A DNA stretch of 64,000 nt from Melampsora larici-populina 98AG31 (lineage: Eukaryota; Basidiomycota; Pucciniomycetes; Pucciniales; Melampsoraceae). This document shows, piece by piece, positions 46,070-57,761 of this stretch; position 1 is the stretch's first letter, and each line of letters opens with the position of its first letter. The stretch spans positions 225,379 through 289,378 of the forward strand of contig NW_006768772.1 of assembly GCF_000204055.1 (NCBI RefSeq), written 5' to 3'. The translations under genes were made by a program, and so were the position numbers. The notes under the pieces are model-generated. The model was not told where the DNA came from. It ran no database searches and saw only the letters and a list, made by a program, of their open reading frames with translations.

Positions 46070-47229
46070 AGGATATTTTCACTCCACTCCCGGGGCATAT
46101 GTCATCACCTCTGTTTAAACTTCCCATGATTCCTCCCAAACCGTGATCACATCACAATCAAAACTCAGAAGCATCATGGCCTCCATATTTCCTCTGCCTT
46201 CCTTCCCTTTAATGTTGTTTGACACCAGGAGGATAAGTTTAAAAATCTTTCCCAGATCAAGTTATCCATCACAAGAACAGTACACCTTTTCTTTATCATG
46301 ATGACTTCAGTTGGCAATCTTTTTTGACCCCAAAGTTTGAATCACAAGGTATCCAACTGGCAGTACTTATTGGCAATCTGTATTGCAAGAGCTCCATGGT
46401 GCTCCCCTGGTCAAGTCAAAAAACCCCAAAAATTATGTTCTTGCAGCTTGGAACAGGTGGAGTATGCGCAATTCAGAATTAGTGGGGTCTTTCAAGGGTC
46501 ATGTTCTATAGTCTCACTTTAGATCTGCATTCAATTGTGTCAAAATATTGCTAAGTATCATACTGGTGTATCTAATCTGAGCCATAGCAAGCTATAATGC
46601 AGTGCCATACTTCATGCCAGCATGAGTCTGCTATCTAACACAACAACATCCCAATTGAATAGAAATTGGTGTATCTCCATGACTCTTTGACTTACTCAGT
46701 TATGGAGCCAGTGTGACCAAAACAGCTACTTAGTGTGGAAGAAAAATATTCTTAGGCTGGCATTGTGTTACTCAGACTTTATGAAGTAATCTTAATAATA
46801 TGGGGAAATAGATTCTACTGTGCTGTAATACCACCAATTAACCCTGAAGAAGCTTTCTTCCTTGAGCAATATGTGACTTGGCATATCCTGTAGCATGCTA
46901 TGTGACTTGAACCAAGGTAAACCACTTCTGTCAGTGCGGCGCCCGCTGCCCAATCTGGCTGGTTGCATGATAAAAGGGATTGTGTTGTTCCACAAAACAC
47001 CGCCTATTCTACAAGTAAGAGCAGAGAATGACATATTTGAATGGTGCAATTTATCTGAGGAGAACCTTGAGGAGTTTGAGGGGGGGATAATAATTAAGAA
47101 ATACGTACATACTGATTATCATATGGCATATAATGAGTGTACTTTTTCACCTAATTTTAGGAAGCAATAGTCAATCTTCAAGTTTGAACTCTATTCATTA
47201 TACTACTCTATCAACAATAAAATACTCCA
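46070..47229. other. Upstream region of the coiled-coil gene
   Basis: Open stretches such as 46895-47170 (+) exist but lack splice partners and conserved motifs. The segment should hold the promoter of the gene that starts at 47230. Confidence 0.35.
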
Positions 47230-48618
47230 ATGTTGACACAATCAAGAAAGTCAGACCAAGAGGCTATACCAAGAGCGCCAAAACGCTCAGCCTCAAGCAT
47301 GGACCCTGAGAGCACTGGAAACTCAGAAGATAATATGAATCTGCTGGTATGTTTTCAGAAATTTTTATACAGATTTTTACAGAACGTGTATTGAATTTAT
47401 ACTGGATAGATCAATATAAAGGAGCAAGAGGCTAAACTTACGGAGCAAGAGCGTAAACTTGAGCAGCAGGAGTCAAGACTGTCTGATTTCAAGGATCTGG
47501 TTCAGAAGTCCTATTGGTGTCAAGCTGCGAAGTTGGAAGACAATGGTGCAGAGCTCTGTCAGGTAAGACTCCTCATCCAATTTCATAAACAATTACCTAT
47601 CTAATCAATTTTGTAAATATCACATCTTATAGATGAAGAAAAGAATATCCAAGCTCGAAGAATTTTTTCGCCATCATAGTGCTGAGGTTGACAACAATCA
47701 TCAAGATCTTTATCATGTAAGGCAGATGATCTCTTTCAATAAAAAACATGCAATGTAGATCTGTTTTTAAATAGTATGCATTTGTAGATCAGAACAAGCA
47801 TAGACGACCTTGATGACAAGTGTGGAGACCTTAGTCATCAGGCTACTGGACATGCGGAGGAACTTAAAGCCGTCAGTTGGTTCTCATATACAGCATGTGC
47901 AACAGTTGACTCAAATTTGCTTTTTTCCACAGTTAAATAGCTTACATAAATCACTTGAAAATCAGATTCATAAACTGGCCCGTAGAGAAAAAACAAAGGA
48001 CAAGACGATTGGTGAAGAAATACGTGAGGAGCTTGCTGAGCATTTATATTGTATCATAAGCAGAGTATGTCCTTCTCTTCTGACACGTGTATCTTGCAAT
48101 GTATGTATTGTGGGTTAATCCATCTAACCATTTTGTTTCTGAAAATTCTAGATTTCTGATATACAAAATCAATCGGCGACAAGAGTCACACTCAGTAGCC
48201 AGATAAAAGAGGTAATGAGATGAGTTCCATCTGATGTTGTCACAACACAATCAAATCTAAAATCGTTTGAACTTTGATCTGTAGCTACAAGAAAAAGTTA
48301 TGCATCTTCAAGAAACAGCAGAGAAGGATCAATCACCTCCCACTGATGGGATGTACTCGGCAGATCAGGTGGGTTTCCCATACAATATGAGAGGTGATTG
48401 TGTCATTAATTATCCTATATCTCTTTCAGGTTAGCCCACCAATGGCCACCTCAAGCAGTTCAAATGCCCAATTACCTGATGAAGAAGTGGATGGGGATAG
48501 CACCGGTAATAAGACCCTGAAGTCTCTCATCAAGGAAGAACTTCGAAACCTTGCCAGTAAATACGACAAGCTCAATGACCATTTGATAGAATGCACAAAG
48601 TTTGCAGACAAAATTTAA
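47230..48618 (+). CDS. Uncharacterised coiled-coil protein, eight exons
   Basis: Exons 47230-47346, 47410-47562, 47633-47716, 47788-47871, 47933-48064, 48152-48211, 48285-48368 and 48430-48618 give 300 aa. Every intron is 61-87 nt, has a GT...AG pair, and is phase 0; three exons are exactly 84 nt (28 residues, four heptads). A Ser/Pro/Arg N-terminus of 40 residues is followed by charged helices with heptad spacing (KEQEAKLTEQERKLEQQESR, KKRISKLEEFF, SLENQIHKLARRE, KELQEKVMHLQE), an acidic Ser-rich linker, and a last helix ending KLNDHLIECTKFADKI. There is no signal peptide, membrane segment or named domain. It may be a scaffold or tether. The agreement of eight exons in one frame makes the gene itself convincing; its function is unknown. 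Confidence 0.72.
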
Positions 48619-49544
48619 TGTGATCAATGAAATTATCACTTGATTATATTATATTCTTCTCTTCTTTCTACTGTATGATTCATGACAGGTATAGATAACC
48701 AAGTAATATGTTGAGGTTTAAAATTCACATACATCTAAAATCAGTGGAATCTTATCATAATCTATATTTTAATTTCCATTGATTATCTTTACCCTTTATT
48801 CTTATCATTCAAAATATGAAATGAAATGTAAAATTATGATCTAGAACACACACTTCTTAAAAATGCCATGAGCCTCAGAATTATTCCCTCCATCCAATAA
48901 TGGAGTTAATCATCAGCGACAAAGCCTGTAAGAGGCTGCACAATCAGGCATAATAAGCACTTTTGGGAGAGATATACAGTCTTTAAATGATTATACATGG
49001 ACTGAGCAAGGATATCAATGGCAGGTGAATTAAATGTAGAAACAAGATGAGACTATTACATATCACTTGTGTAAGAATTCAGACTGAGTATCTTGATGAT
49101 ATACATGAACTATCACAATACATTATAAGCGTTCATCAATTAACTGTCCCATCACTTTGGCTGAAGTACAACTGTGATTTGACTGAAAGAATCCCACGAG
49201 GTTATACTCTGTTACATCTGTAAGACTAAAATACTGCCACACCATAACTGACACTTGGATTGTACCTGTCATTCCAAAAGATTGATGGAATCAAGAAGAA
49301 TACTCCCCAGGCACATATTACAATGATCAGAGCTACAATTGAATAATTAGCTGTATATAAAGGGGGGATCCATTGTCAGCTTTCTTTGTTTCATTTGATC
49401 TAATGACTGATCAGATTGAAGACCAGTAACTGGTCACAGAGATTGGAAGTAACTCCACGGTCTTTGCAAATAAGAATAGATCTTACTTCTTGTGGTACAT
49501 TCTTCAATAGAATCTTCAATTTTCAATGAAGCATCAAGGTGTTT
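48619..49544. other. Intergenic, nothing recognised
   Basis: AT-rich DNA between the coiled-coil gene and the small minus-strand ORF; no supported feature. Confidence 0.4.
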
Positions 49545-49796
49545 TTAACCCTCAACTTCAGTCTCAACCTGTTTGAGAATGCCATTTTCTGTGAATGGGT
49601 ATAAGGAACCACCAAGTCAGCCCACAATATAATTAGACACCAGATATTTCTCTCACTTACCCTCAGTTCTGAGAGCTTCAGAATCAAGATCATCTTCTTC
49701 AAGTAATTTTTGTGCTTCACCAGTTTCTGATTTCATAGTTGCCTCAATTTCTTTAAACTTGGCAACAATAGCCAGTTTCAAATCATCTGCATTCAT
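49545..49796 (-). CDS. Small acidic two-exon ORF
   Basis: Exons 49796-49661 and 49588-49545 (intron 72 nt, GTAAGT...CACAG, phase 1) give 59 aa starting MNADDLKLAIVAKFKEIEAT. It is helical, acidic and without a known domain. Either a small gene or a remnant of a larger coiled-coil gene; upstream exons were not found. Confidence 0.4.
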
Positions 49797-50761
49797 GATC
49801 AAGTGGCTGGTGCACTGGATTAACCTTTTATCTTGGTGAACAAATGGTTGTTAAATGATGGAGACAAGTGATATAAAAGGTTGTTCTTCCATTTGAATAC
49901 TCTCATGGAAATCTATATCAATTTTGAATTCTAGGGATGCACCTTGGGAATTCTATGATTCAGTTCTCAAGGTTTGATTGGGAGAAAGGGTTTCTCAGAG
50001 GGATATTCTTGTCCTTCAATGGATTTACCAGGTCTATGGGCTAGCAACCCCAACAATCACAGAAGCTGAAGTCTGATAAACACGCAGTCAGTATCTTCAT
50101 CCCACCGCCAAAGGTTCTATTTAAACACCCTTGGACTTGATGTCTGTTGGAATCATCACCTGATCATTCAGAGACATATCAGATGAATAACCAAAATAGC
50201 TTTGGTCATTGGGTAGGTCTTGCAGTGTGATGGGTGATACAACTTATAGTAAAGCATCTGATCACCTTCTTAGCTCTTGCGGCAATTTTGGTGGCCCTGC
50301 GTAAGTGATATTCCACTTTCTAAGCTGTATTTGCTCATCAAACTTCTGACTTCCTGTGATACCATCAGGAAATTTCACTGAAATTCACAAGATGCATAGA
50401 ATGTTGGAACAAATCACGTTCACAAAATGGTTTATGTCACATTTCTATTTCATATTATGTTTACTAATGATTTAATACATGTTGTAATTTGTTACATGAC
50501 TTTACTCACAAACTTTGTAAGTTTCCAAACCTAATCACGTGATGTACCGCTAGTTTTAGTTCATCAATCCATCCGGCCTGAGAGAAGCTTTCTTTCTTTT
50601 CATTCAACTATATTGAAAGCTTCTTCTCTACAACCATTATATCATCTCATCACTCCGGATTACTCATTCCTTCTTGACTTCTGACTGATATAATTGTTGT
50701 TTGGGATTGATCAAGGAATCTGAGATTCCTATATAGAAGACTCAATAATTTGGAGGAAAAA
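49797..50761. other. Upstream region of the SUN-domain gene
   Basis: No exon with a membrane segment was found here, although SUN proteins normally have one. An AG at about 50730 would allow a short in-frame exon extension (RLNNLEEKMQW), which suggests that further 5' exons may exist. Confidence 0.35.
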
Positions 50762-51493
50762 ATGCAATGGATAAATCAAACACACCAGTCACACTTGAAT
50801 ATGATGTTAAAGATGTTTGGAGAAGAAGGTATTGAAAAGAATCATGACTATACAACCAGCCTTGTACAAGACATCAACCAACTAATACAAGCCTCAGAGG
50901 AAGTAAAGTTTATGGCAGAAGAAGGCATCAAACAATGTACAAAAGATAGAATTGGACACCAGGACTATGCTGCATTGAAGACTGGCAGGAGTGTAATTTC
51001 AAAACTAACATCAAGCTCAGTAAAACCAAATACAAGGAGTACATGCCATGACTTCTCCATTCCACTTTTAAAAGACAACTCAGCAGATCTTTGTGGTCCT
51101 GAGATAGAAATATTTGGGGATTCATCAGCTGGGGAATGTTGGGCATTTTCAGGTATAGTGGGCCAGATTGGAATTGATTTAAGCCATCAAATCATAGTTG
51201 AATCAGTAAAAATTGAGCATATTGGATCAGAGATGGCACAGGGAAACATAAATTTGGCACCTAAGAATTTTGAGGTTTGGGGTTCAAGAGCAGTGGGGAA
51301 TGACTATGAGGAGGTATTGTTACTCAGAGGGATTTACAATATTACAAATTCTTCAGTGATACAAAATTTTGTAGTGACAGAAGGCAATTTGCAGCAATTC
51401 TACAAGAAGGTTATTTTAAAAATATTATCCAATCATGGGAATCTTCAGTATACATGTTTGTACCGGGTCAGGGTCCATGGAAAACAGTTCTGA
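50762..51493 (+). CDS. SUN-domain protein (Sad1/UNC-84 type)
   Basis: An intronless frame of 243 aa from the first ATG. Residues 1-60 are helical and could be a coiled coil. The SUN domain fills about 67-240: DYAALKTGRSVI, GECWAFSGIVGQIGIDLSH, VKIEHIG, APKNFEVWGS, and the closing ILSNHGNLQYTCLYRVRVHG, a hallmark of the family. SUN proteins span the inner nuclear membrane and bind KASH peptides to link the nucleus to the cytoskeleton. The transmembrane segment expected before the coiled coil is absent, so the model is either 5' incomplete or a truncated gene; the frame itself is intact. Confidence 0.85.
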   Translation: MQWINQTHQSHLNMMLKMFGEEGIEKNHDYTTSLVQDINQLIQASEEVKFMAEEGIKQCTKDRIGHQDYAALKTGRSVISKLTSSSVKPNTRSTCHDFSIPLLKDNSADLCGPEIEIFGDSSAGECWAFSGIVGQIGIDLSHQIIVESVKIEHIGSEMAQGNINLAPKNFEVWGSRAVGNDYEEVLLLRGIYNITNSSVIQNFVVTEGNLQQFYKKVILKILSNHGNLQYTCLYRVRVHGKQF

Positions 51494-53534
51494 ACTGTTT
51501 CTTATCACTATATTATGTGATATATAATTTATTTTCAACTTTAGACTACATACCTCTGAGCTTTAATGGGATTAGGATTTATGGCAGCCTCCTCATCTGA
51601 GCTGGATTCAAAGGGGAATGAAACCAAATGTACAAAGGACTCCTCAACATTCTGTAGAATTTGAGTGCCAAGATCTTCTCAGTTTGGCTGATTTTGTCTG
51701 TATGAGGCTAACAAAATCAGTTATGCACATTCCTGAGCTTATTTTATATTTAAATAAGGCACATGTAGTAGCTATTGAGATTCTACCTTCAGGTTCCAAA
51801 GGTATCATTTTTCAAGTCACACTTTTAAACTATAGCCAGCTTCCAGGTTTCCTGCAAATTCAAACATAATTTTATGATGAAGGTTCCAGACCACTGCAGA
51901 AGTGAATCCTTCTCTCATATCACTCTTTTGAGTATTTTTACAAAAAGCAAAGATGTGATGGCCATTCATCATCCTCTCTTAGACTCTCCAGTATTGCATA
52001 AAGTTTCCCTTGCACCAAAAGAAGCCCAATCTAAAATGTGTATGAGTATGTACCTACTCCTCACAAAGTATCAACCCAATCAATAATTTTTGAGCTAACA
52101 CATCTTTTGCCAGAAAAAACCAGTCAGAAATTCTCAAAAAATTGGTCTGATGATTACCTGATCTACAATCTTATTCAAATCAATGATTTGGCATCAAGCC
52201 TTGGAATCAAAGTGGACATTGTCAAAGACAGTGACCAACACCAGAAAGTCTTTCATATTCACCCTTCAACAGGCTCACAATCAAGTATGCATCTGATTTA
52301 TATCAAAAGATTAATTGAGGAAGTTTCACCATGCCACATAATTGTGAAGGAAGATCAGAGGCAGGTAGCTTGGAGGAAAGCAGCTTGGTTTCTTTTAACC
52401 TTCCTAACACTTGGCAATGTTATCTGGGATAATATGGTATGCAACTTTGGAATCTCTCAAATCATCTACGAGCAAGCTTCAACATACATTCTACGGGCAT
52501 GGATTGTTCTTTCTTTGATATCATGGTGGTTTCATAGAAGAGGTATCCCTACTTATCTTGTTGTATATCTTTGACAATCCCATTGCTTGAGGATTGGGGT
52601 TAGAGAATCCCATCACATAATAGATGCAAAAAGTTGAATTGTCAATCAAATTACTAATACTCACTAGGCCTACTCAATCTATGCACAAAGCTGATCTGTT
52701 GGACTTACTGATGGCAAAACCTCTCTGTTATTCTCAGAATACCATAGTGGCTATGAAGTAAAAAACTTCTTGGGTGGTCATTTTGTTCTGAATAGTAAGA
52801 CATGTGAATTTTAGTTGGGCTGAACTATTGTGCTCTTCTGATTTGGACATATTCATTGAACACCCTTTTGACTGATAGGAAAGTGCAGGTGTTTATCCAC
52901 ATTAGAGTGAAGACCATCAGATCTCTTCTCAGATCTCTCAAAATAAAACAATTGTAGTACTTTATCGAATGATAATCAAGATGTAAACATATTGTGATAT
53001 TGGATCAACAGCTATGGTGTGTTAGACCATATGAAGAGACATGAATGATGCCAGAAATGATACCATTTGGCTTGAAGAAGACAAAGACAATCCTCAGTTG
53101 TTACAATGTGTATTCTATTCATGTTGCACCTCCTCTTTTATTTTTGGCCTGATAATCATCAAAATTCAACAATACTTTCCAAACTCAAACAATGATTTGA
53201 ACCAAGATCACAATGAAATCCATGACATACTACATTGCATTTATATCCACTTGACAACAACCTCAAATCAGGATATTCAAGACCAAGTACTGGCCTATCT
53301 GTGATAATTCATCTCTTTCACCTTCTTAACTTTGACAACCACACCAAACAAACATTGGTATTAAAGAACCTCAATCCTGATGGAAAAGATCTGCTTGGGG
53401 TTTGATCTCTGTAATCCCTTTATGAGCTATATAGAATGTACAACAAAGGATGGCTTGATCTTATTCATGTCCCGTTACAATGAGTAAATAAAAAGCAAAG
53501 TTAACAATGCACTGTGTCTGAATTTCTTTGTTGT
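51494..53534. other. Region of broken or unrecognised ORFs
   Basis: Open stretches at 51618-51869, 51874-52086 and 52038-52574 (+) switch frame. The last encodes two hydrophobic helices (WFLLTFLTLGNVIW and AWIVLSLISWW) and could be the end of a membrane protein. 53041-53304 (+) encodes another hydrophobic helix. No family could be named and no splice model joined them, so a decayed membrane-protein gene is only a possibility. Confidence 0.3.
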
Positions 53535-54273
53535 ATGTCTCTTATTGATGAAGCAAATGATGCAATAGAAAAGCTTTTGTTAAAATCCTTTCAGCAATTC
53601 TTCAACATTTCTAGTTCATTTAAATGGCCTCCTCTGGATGTAAGTTTTCTATCTCTCCTTAATTTTTTAATTACCCCTCACCAAGAAGACTGCCTAGTTC
53701 TCACTCGGCGTATTCTTCTCAGCGTTGTTTTTGCTGATTTTCAGGCCCACTGTCAGCTTTCTTTTTGTTTGATAGCACGTAGCTGACCAATTACTTACTA
53801 TTTCTTACTCATCTGGACAGATATTGAAAATGCCTATCAGGGTTCATATAAGTCTCAGGAGCCATTCTGGCACTTCTCAGTCACCTACCACTCCTAAAAT
53901 TGAAGGTCAAAGACGCTCTCAGAGACTTATTAAAGCCAGAGCCCAAAATATTTCTTGTCAAAAATTAATGAGGAATCAACACATCCAAGCTAGACACCAT
54001 CACTCATTGGGCTTCCAGCAGGATGGATTTTATGTTTTACCATCAATACATGATGACCCAGAATTTTGGAGAAGGATATTCACCTTGCCAGATGATTTGA
54101 TTCAATATCTCAAACCTAGATCTCCACGCAAATTAACTTATATCAAACTCCAGAGGCTCATTGGACATTTCAGGCCAGGTCATCACATCAAGAGTGGATT
54201 AAGACGGAAGCAGCTCATGGCCATGTTCAAATATCATGTGGTAAAAAAATATGGCATGTTTTATGAAATTTGA
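53535..54273 (+). CDS. Basic two-exon protein with a possible HeH/SAP-like end
   Basis: Exons 53535-53639 and 53821-54273, joined in phase 0 across a 181-nt intron (GTAAGT...GGACAG), give 185 aa. The centre is very basic (EGQRRSQRLIKARAQ). Residues about 145-180, LQRLIGHFRPGHHIKSGLRR followed by KQLMAMFKYHV, have the helix, extended loop, helix spacing of SAP/HeH DNA-binding motifs; the match is by shape and not proven. No targeting signal is seen. Nuclear DNA binding is plausible given the charge. Confidence 0.5.
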
Positions 54274-55593
54274 AGTCAAAGTAGAAACTTCTAACAACTA
54301 CCTGATTACTGTGAAAAGATTGCCTAAGATTTAGTTGAAGTTGTGTCATGAACCAATATAGTTTGCCTGAATTATCAATGTGTTTATATGGAAGCTTTCT
54401 TTGAATATTGTTTCTCTTCTTGTCAATGTCAATGGGTTTTTGTAATGTCAGATTTCTCTTGATTGATTATTTCCAAAGAAAGTATCAAGATTGGTTTCTT
54501 ACCTATCCAAAAGTTGAACCAAGGAGAAGACCTCAAATGAAGTCTCTCTTTTTTGATCAATAAATAAACTACATGATGCCTTCAAGGATAATATGTCACC
54601 CAGAACATCAAAATCACAAACTTCTTTTGTACATTTTGAAAACCAATCAACATAAATTATAAACCACTTCATTTTCATGTAGAAAATTTCTCTTTATCAC
54701 TTATTTCACCTCCTTCAATTTATCTTTATCAACCTAGAGAACCTATCATTACATTTAAAAGTGTAAGCATTTAAAGTCTGAACTGTTATGTATTTGCGTT
54801 TTGGAACTCAATGTAGTTAAAGGCGGGCGAGCCCGCCCTCGCCCGCCTATGTTCTAGTGACAGCTGTATTTCATATTCAGCTTTGTTTCATCCAATGTGC
54901 ACATGCTTTACAATTTTTTGAGTTCCTACCCATGCCCAAACTTGACCAAATTTCAATGGAGCCTCCAATCAGTCATTAACTGTTTGTATTGGTTGGATGT
55001 GGTGATGGATGCAGGTGGTGATAAATTCACTGAATGTGACAAAACTCTGTCCAATATTGGGCCCATACAGCTTTCTCTTTATTGACACATGGTGATATGA
55101 GGGTATTGGGGCTCCTGGATCCAGAGAATCCCAGAAAATCCAAAGGGAAGAGGAATCTTTGTGCAAATTTGATGGCTGAAAGCTGTGGTAACTGCAGGTA
55201 TATGGGACCACTATTCATAATCATCATGGGCTCTGGTATGTCTCACAAGTGTCTTGGCGTGTTACACGGCCTGCTGGCTTTTGTTTTTTCCCACACAGGG
55301 TGCATATGAGATGAACGGGGTGGCAATGCTCTAACACAGCGCCTTTGGCAACCACAATTTGGGAGTCAAAAGAAAAGGTATAAATAGACCTCCCTCATCT
55401 CAAAAGACAGAGGAGGCATCTGATTTTTACTTACAACCATTTTTATAGAGATATCTATAAATAAAATAAATCCCTCAAAGCCCAACTATCCATTGTTCCT
55501 AAATATCTCAGTTACAAGATATCTTATTTTCCACTTTTCCTCATTTTTCTTCATATTTTTTCATTATCATTAAAAACTTTTTCAAAATTCCTT
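54274..55593. other. Intergenic with one GC-rich hairpin
   Basis: AT-rich; short ORFs at 54897-55309 have no support. The hairpin at 54821-54848 is listed separately. Confidence 0.35.
54821..54848. other. GC-rich perfect hairpin
   Basis: AGGCGGGCGAG (54821-54831) and CTCGCCCGCCT (54838-54848) are exact complements around a 6-base loop CCCGCC. It stands alone in AT-rich DNA and has no T-run after it, so a terminator is unlikely. Confidence 0.6.
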
Positions 55594-55959
55594 CAAGAGA
55601 CTTTGGAGTAGCGGCCAGGTTGGCTGAGCTTGGAAAAATTGCTGATCTAATCGGTTATTTAATCAACAGACTCAAAAGCCAACTTGAGTAAGTCACAAAT
55701 CTTTCTTTATCAAAAATCGTTTAATTTTATTATCCAGAAAAACTGTGTTGTCTTTTTAACATCTTATCATTGTTGTTGTCACGTTTCAAGTGCACAAAAA
55801 GTCCTAGTGCAATCAGGCCCTCCCAGCGGACCACCAGGTACTACGGGAAACCCTCAAATTATTAGTGACACACAACTGCCAAGGCAACGCACCCCAGACC
55901 CATGGTCCAATCAGGAGTACTGGGGGGATATTGACTACTACAGCCACCAAGATTACTAG
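55594..55959 (+). CDS. Possible small spliced gene fragment
   Basis: An open helix-rich stretch (FGVAARLAELGKIADLIGYL, about 55600-55688) ends at a GTAAGT; after ..CAAG at 55790 an in-frame Pro/Gly/Tyr-rich segment follows (SGPPSGPPGTTGNP ... EYWGDIDYYSHQDY). No convincing start codon and no known domain, so this is tentative. Confidence 0.3.
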
Positions 55960-56965
55960 TAAGCAAAAGCACCAAATTGCAAATCCCACTACAATCATGT
56001 GTTTTTAATTTGTCCTTGCTTTTTTACCTCTTCTTGTCTTTCCACTATGCCTTCCAGAAAATCTGGCCAGATTAACCAATGAAAATCGATTGATGAGAGG
56101 TATGGAGATGATATTACTGTGACTGATATGTAAGTCAAAGCATCCATTTTTTTACATATGTCCATCTTGTCATCAACATGAGGATTCAACTGATGACTTA
56201 TTCAAAATTTGTTTTGCCTTTAAGTTTACCATTTCATTCTTTTTGCTTTGTTTTTTTGGATGACTAAGTTTATAACAAAAAACCACAAATCAAAAATAAA
56301 AAGGTTTTGCATCCATAAAATTGAATGAACCTGAGGAAAAAAATCATCAAAAGGTTATGGAGTTTCCAAAATTAAAGTTGAATCAATTGGATCCCCTAAA
56401 TTGTAATTCATATTTTGTTTATCTTTTCCCATCTTTCTCTTTTTTGTTATTCTTTCTAAATATCAAAATGCAAGACAAAACCAATGAAGATTTGTGTCTT
56501 CTTCCAAGTTTCTATTTTTTGAAAGGTGATCTATGAGCACCTTTGAGTTTGCAGTCTTTTTTTCACAGAAACACCCAAAACAAGAAATGAGGTTTCCTTT
56601 TCACAACATTTACCTAGAATGGAAGTGGTACACGTAAAAAACCCCAGTGATTATATTCCCTCAAGACATCCTATCTTGATTGTCCCTAAAGTGATATATT
56701 CCTCTGACTTTTTGGGTTTTGGGGGCATGGATATATATGGGGATGAACTCATTATATCGATTTCATGAGGATACGGTAGATATGAAGCCTTGCTTATGCT
56801 TCAAATCCTATTGTTGATTGACACCAGAGTCTCTCATCAAGAGGTTCAACTTAATAAACAAAATTGAGGGTACACAGTAAATAGATGTGTTTGTGATGAT
56901 CCACTCAAATTGATCCATTACATCCAAAGACCATATACTTATAATTACAATGTGGATGGAGTACT
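55960..56965. other. Intergenic, nothing recognised
   Basis: AT-rich DNA up to the DUF6589 transposon; short ORFs (for example 56321-56536 plus) lack support. Confidence 0.4.
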
Positions 56966-56972
56966 GGGTCAG
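56966..56972. other. Target-site duplication, left (GGGTCAG)
   Basis: The same 7 bases occur at 63672-63678, each touching the outer end of a terminal inverted repeat. Confidence 0.75.
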
Positions 56973-57307
56973 ACAAACTTATCAAAGTCCAATCGTACCT
57001 TGGATTTATTAACGACAAGTCGTTTCCGAGGTACGAGGGACTTACATGTTATGTTGTGATTTTGGCACGGAAGGTTTTGAGATTTAGTAGAGGAAAAATC
57101 GATTTTCCTCTACACTCACCCACCTCTCATGCCCCAGTCCCATAGTCATACCAAAGATTCTCCTGCTTCTTCTGAAGAGATCACTCTCTTCAGAATCCTC
57201 GAAAAAAAATCAGGAAAGAAGTTTTCATTGAGACGAAAACATTGTCTTCAGTGATTTTGAGAATCGACTGCGGATTACAGAAATCTGTATGTAATCTCAA
57301 ATTTCAA
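56973..57307 (+). repeat. Left terminal inverted repeat
   Basis: Over the outer 278 bp it differs from the right copy at 8 sites, 6 of them CpG transitions. Contains a nested palindrome around 57165-57196 (TTCTGAAGAGA...TCTCTTCAGAA). Confidence 0.85.
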
Positions 57308-57761
57308 TTTGGCTGTTTTTTTTCAATATCCCTCTATTACAATAGGAAGCACCCTTTTGGCTGAGAATATTCAGCATGTTTGAAACTGCAATATGAATGG
57401 GTCATCTGGACTATGTAGGAACCCCAAGTCGTGAGCAAGATGCCTCTGTTCTAAAAGGACTTCCGAAATGAAGAAAGGTCGATATTGTTAAAAGTACAGA
57501 CTCGTACCAGATCACACATCATAGTTCAAGTCGAAGAGAAGACTGTTTAAGCAAAAGAGATATCAGATCTTGACACCAAGGTTGGGGAGCTTGGAAAGTT
57601 CATTTGATGCATGAGACGTACTGCTTTCCCCATCTTTGAAAAGAAAGGAACGCACCGTCTCATTTTTTCATCGTTGACTTTTCTTTATCCTGTTTATTCG
57701 AACATCTTCATCGTTTCTGATTCATATACAAATCACATTCCAAGATAAAATCTATCTTGAC

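Noticed and set aside
46792..47170. Overlapping frames of 85-91 codons on both strands
   Set aside because: No family, no splice continuity with the coiled-coil gene, and similar openness on both strands.
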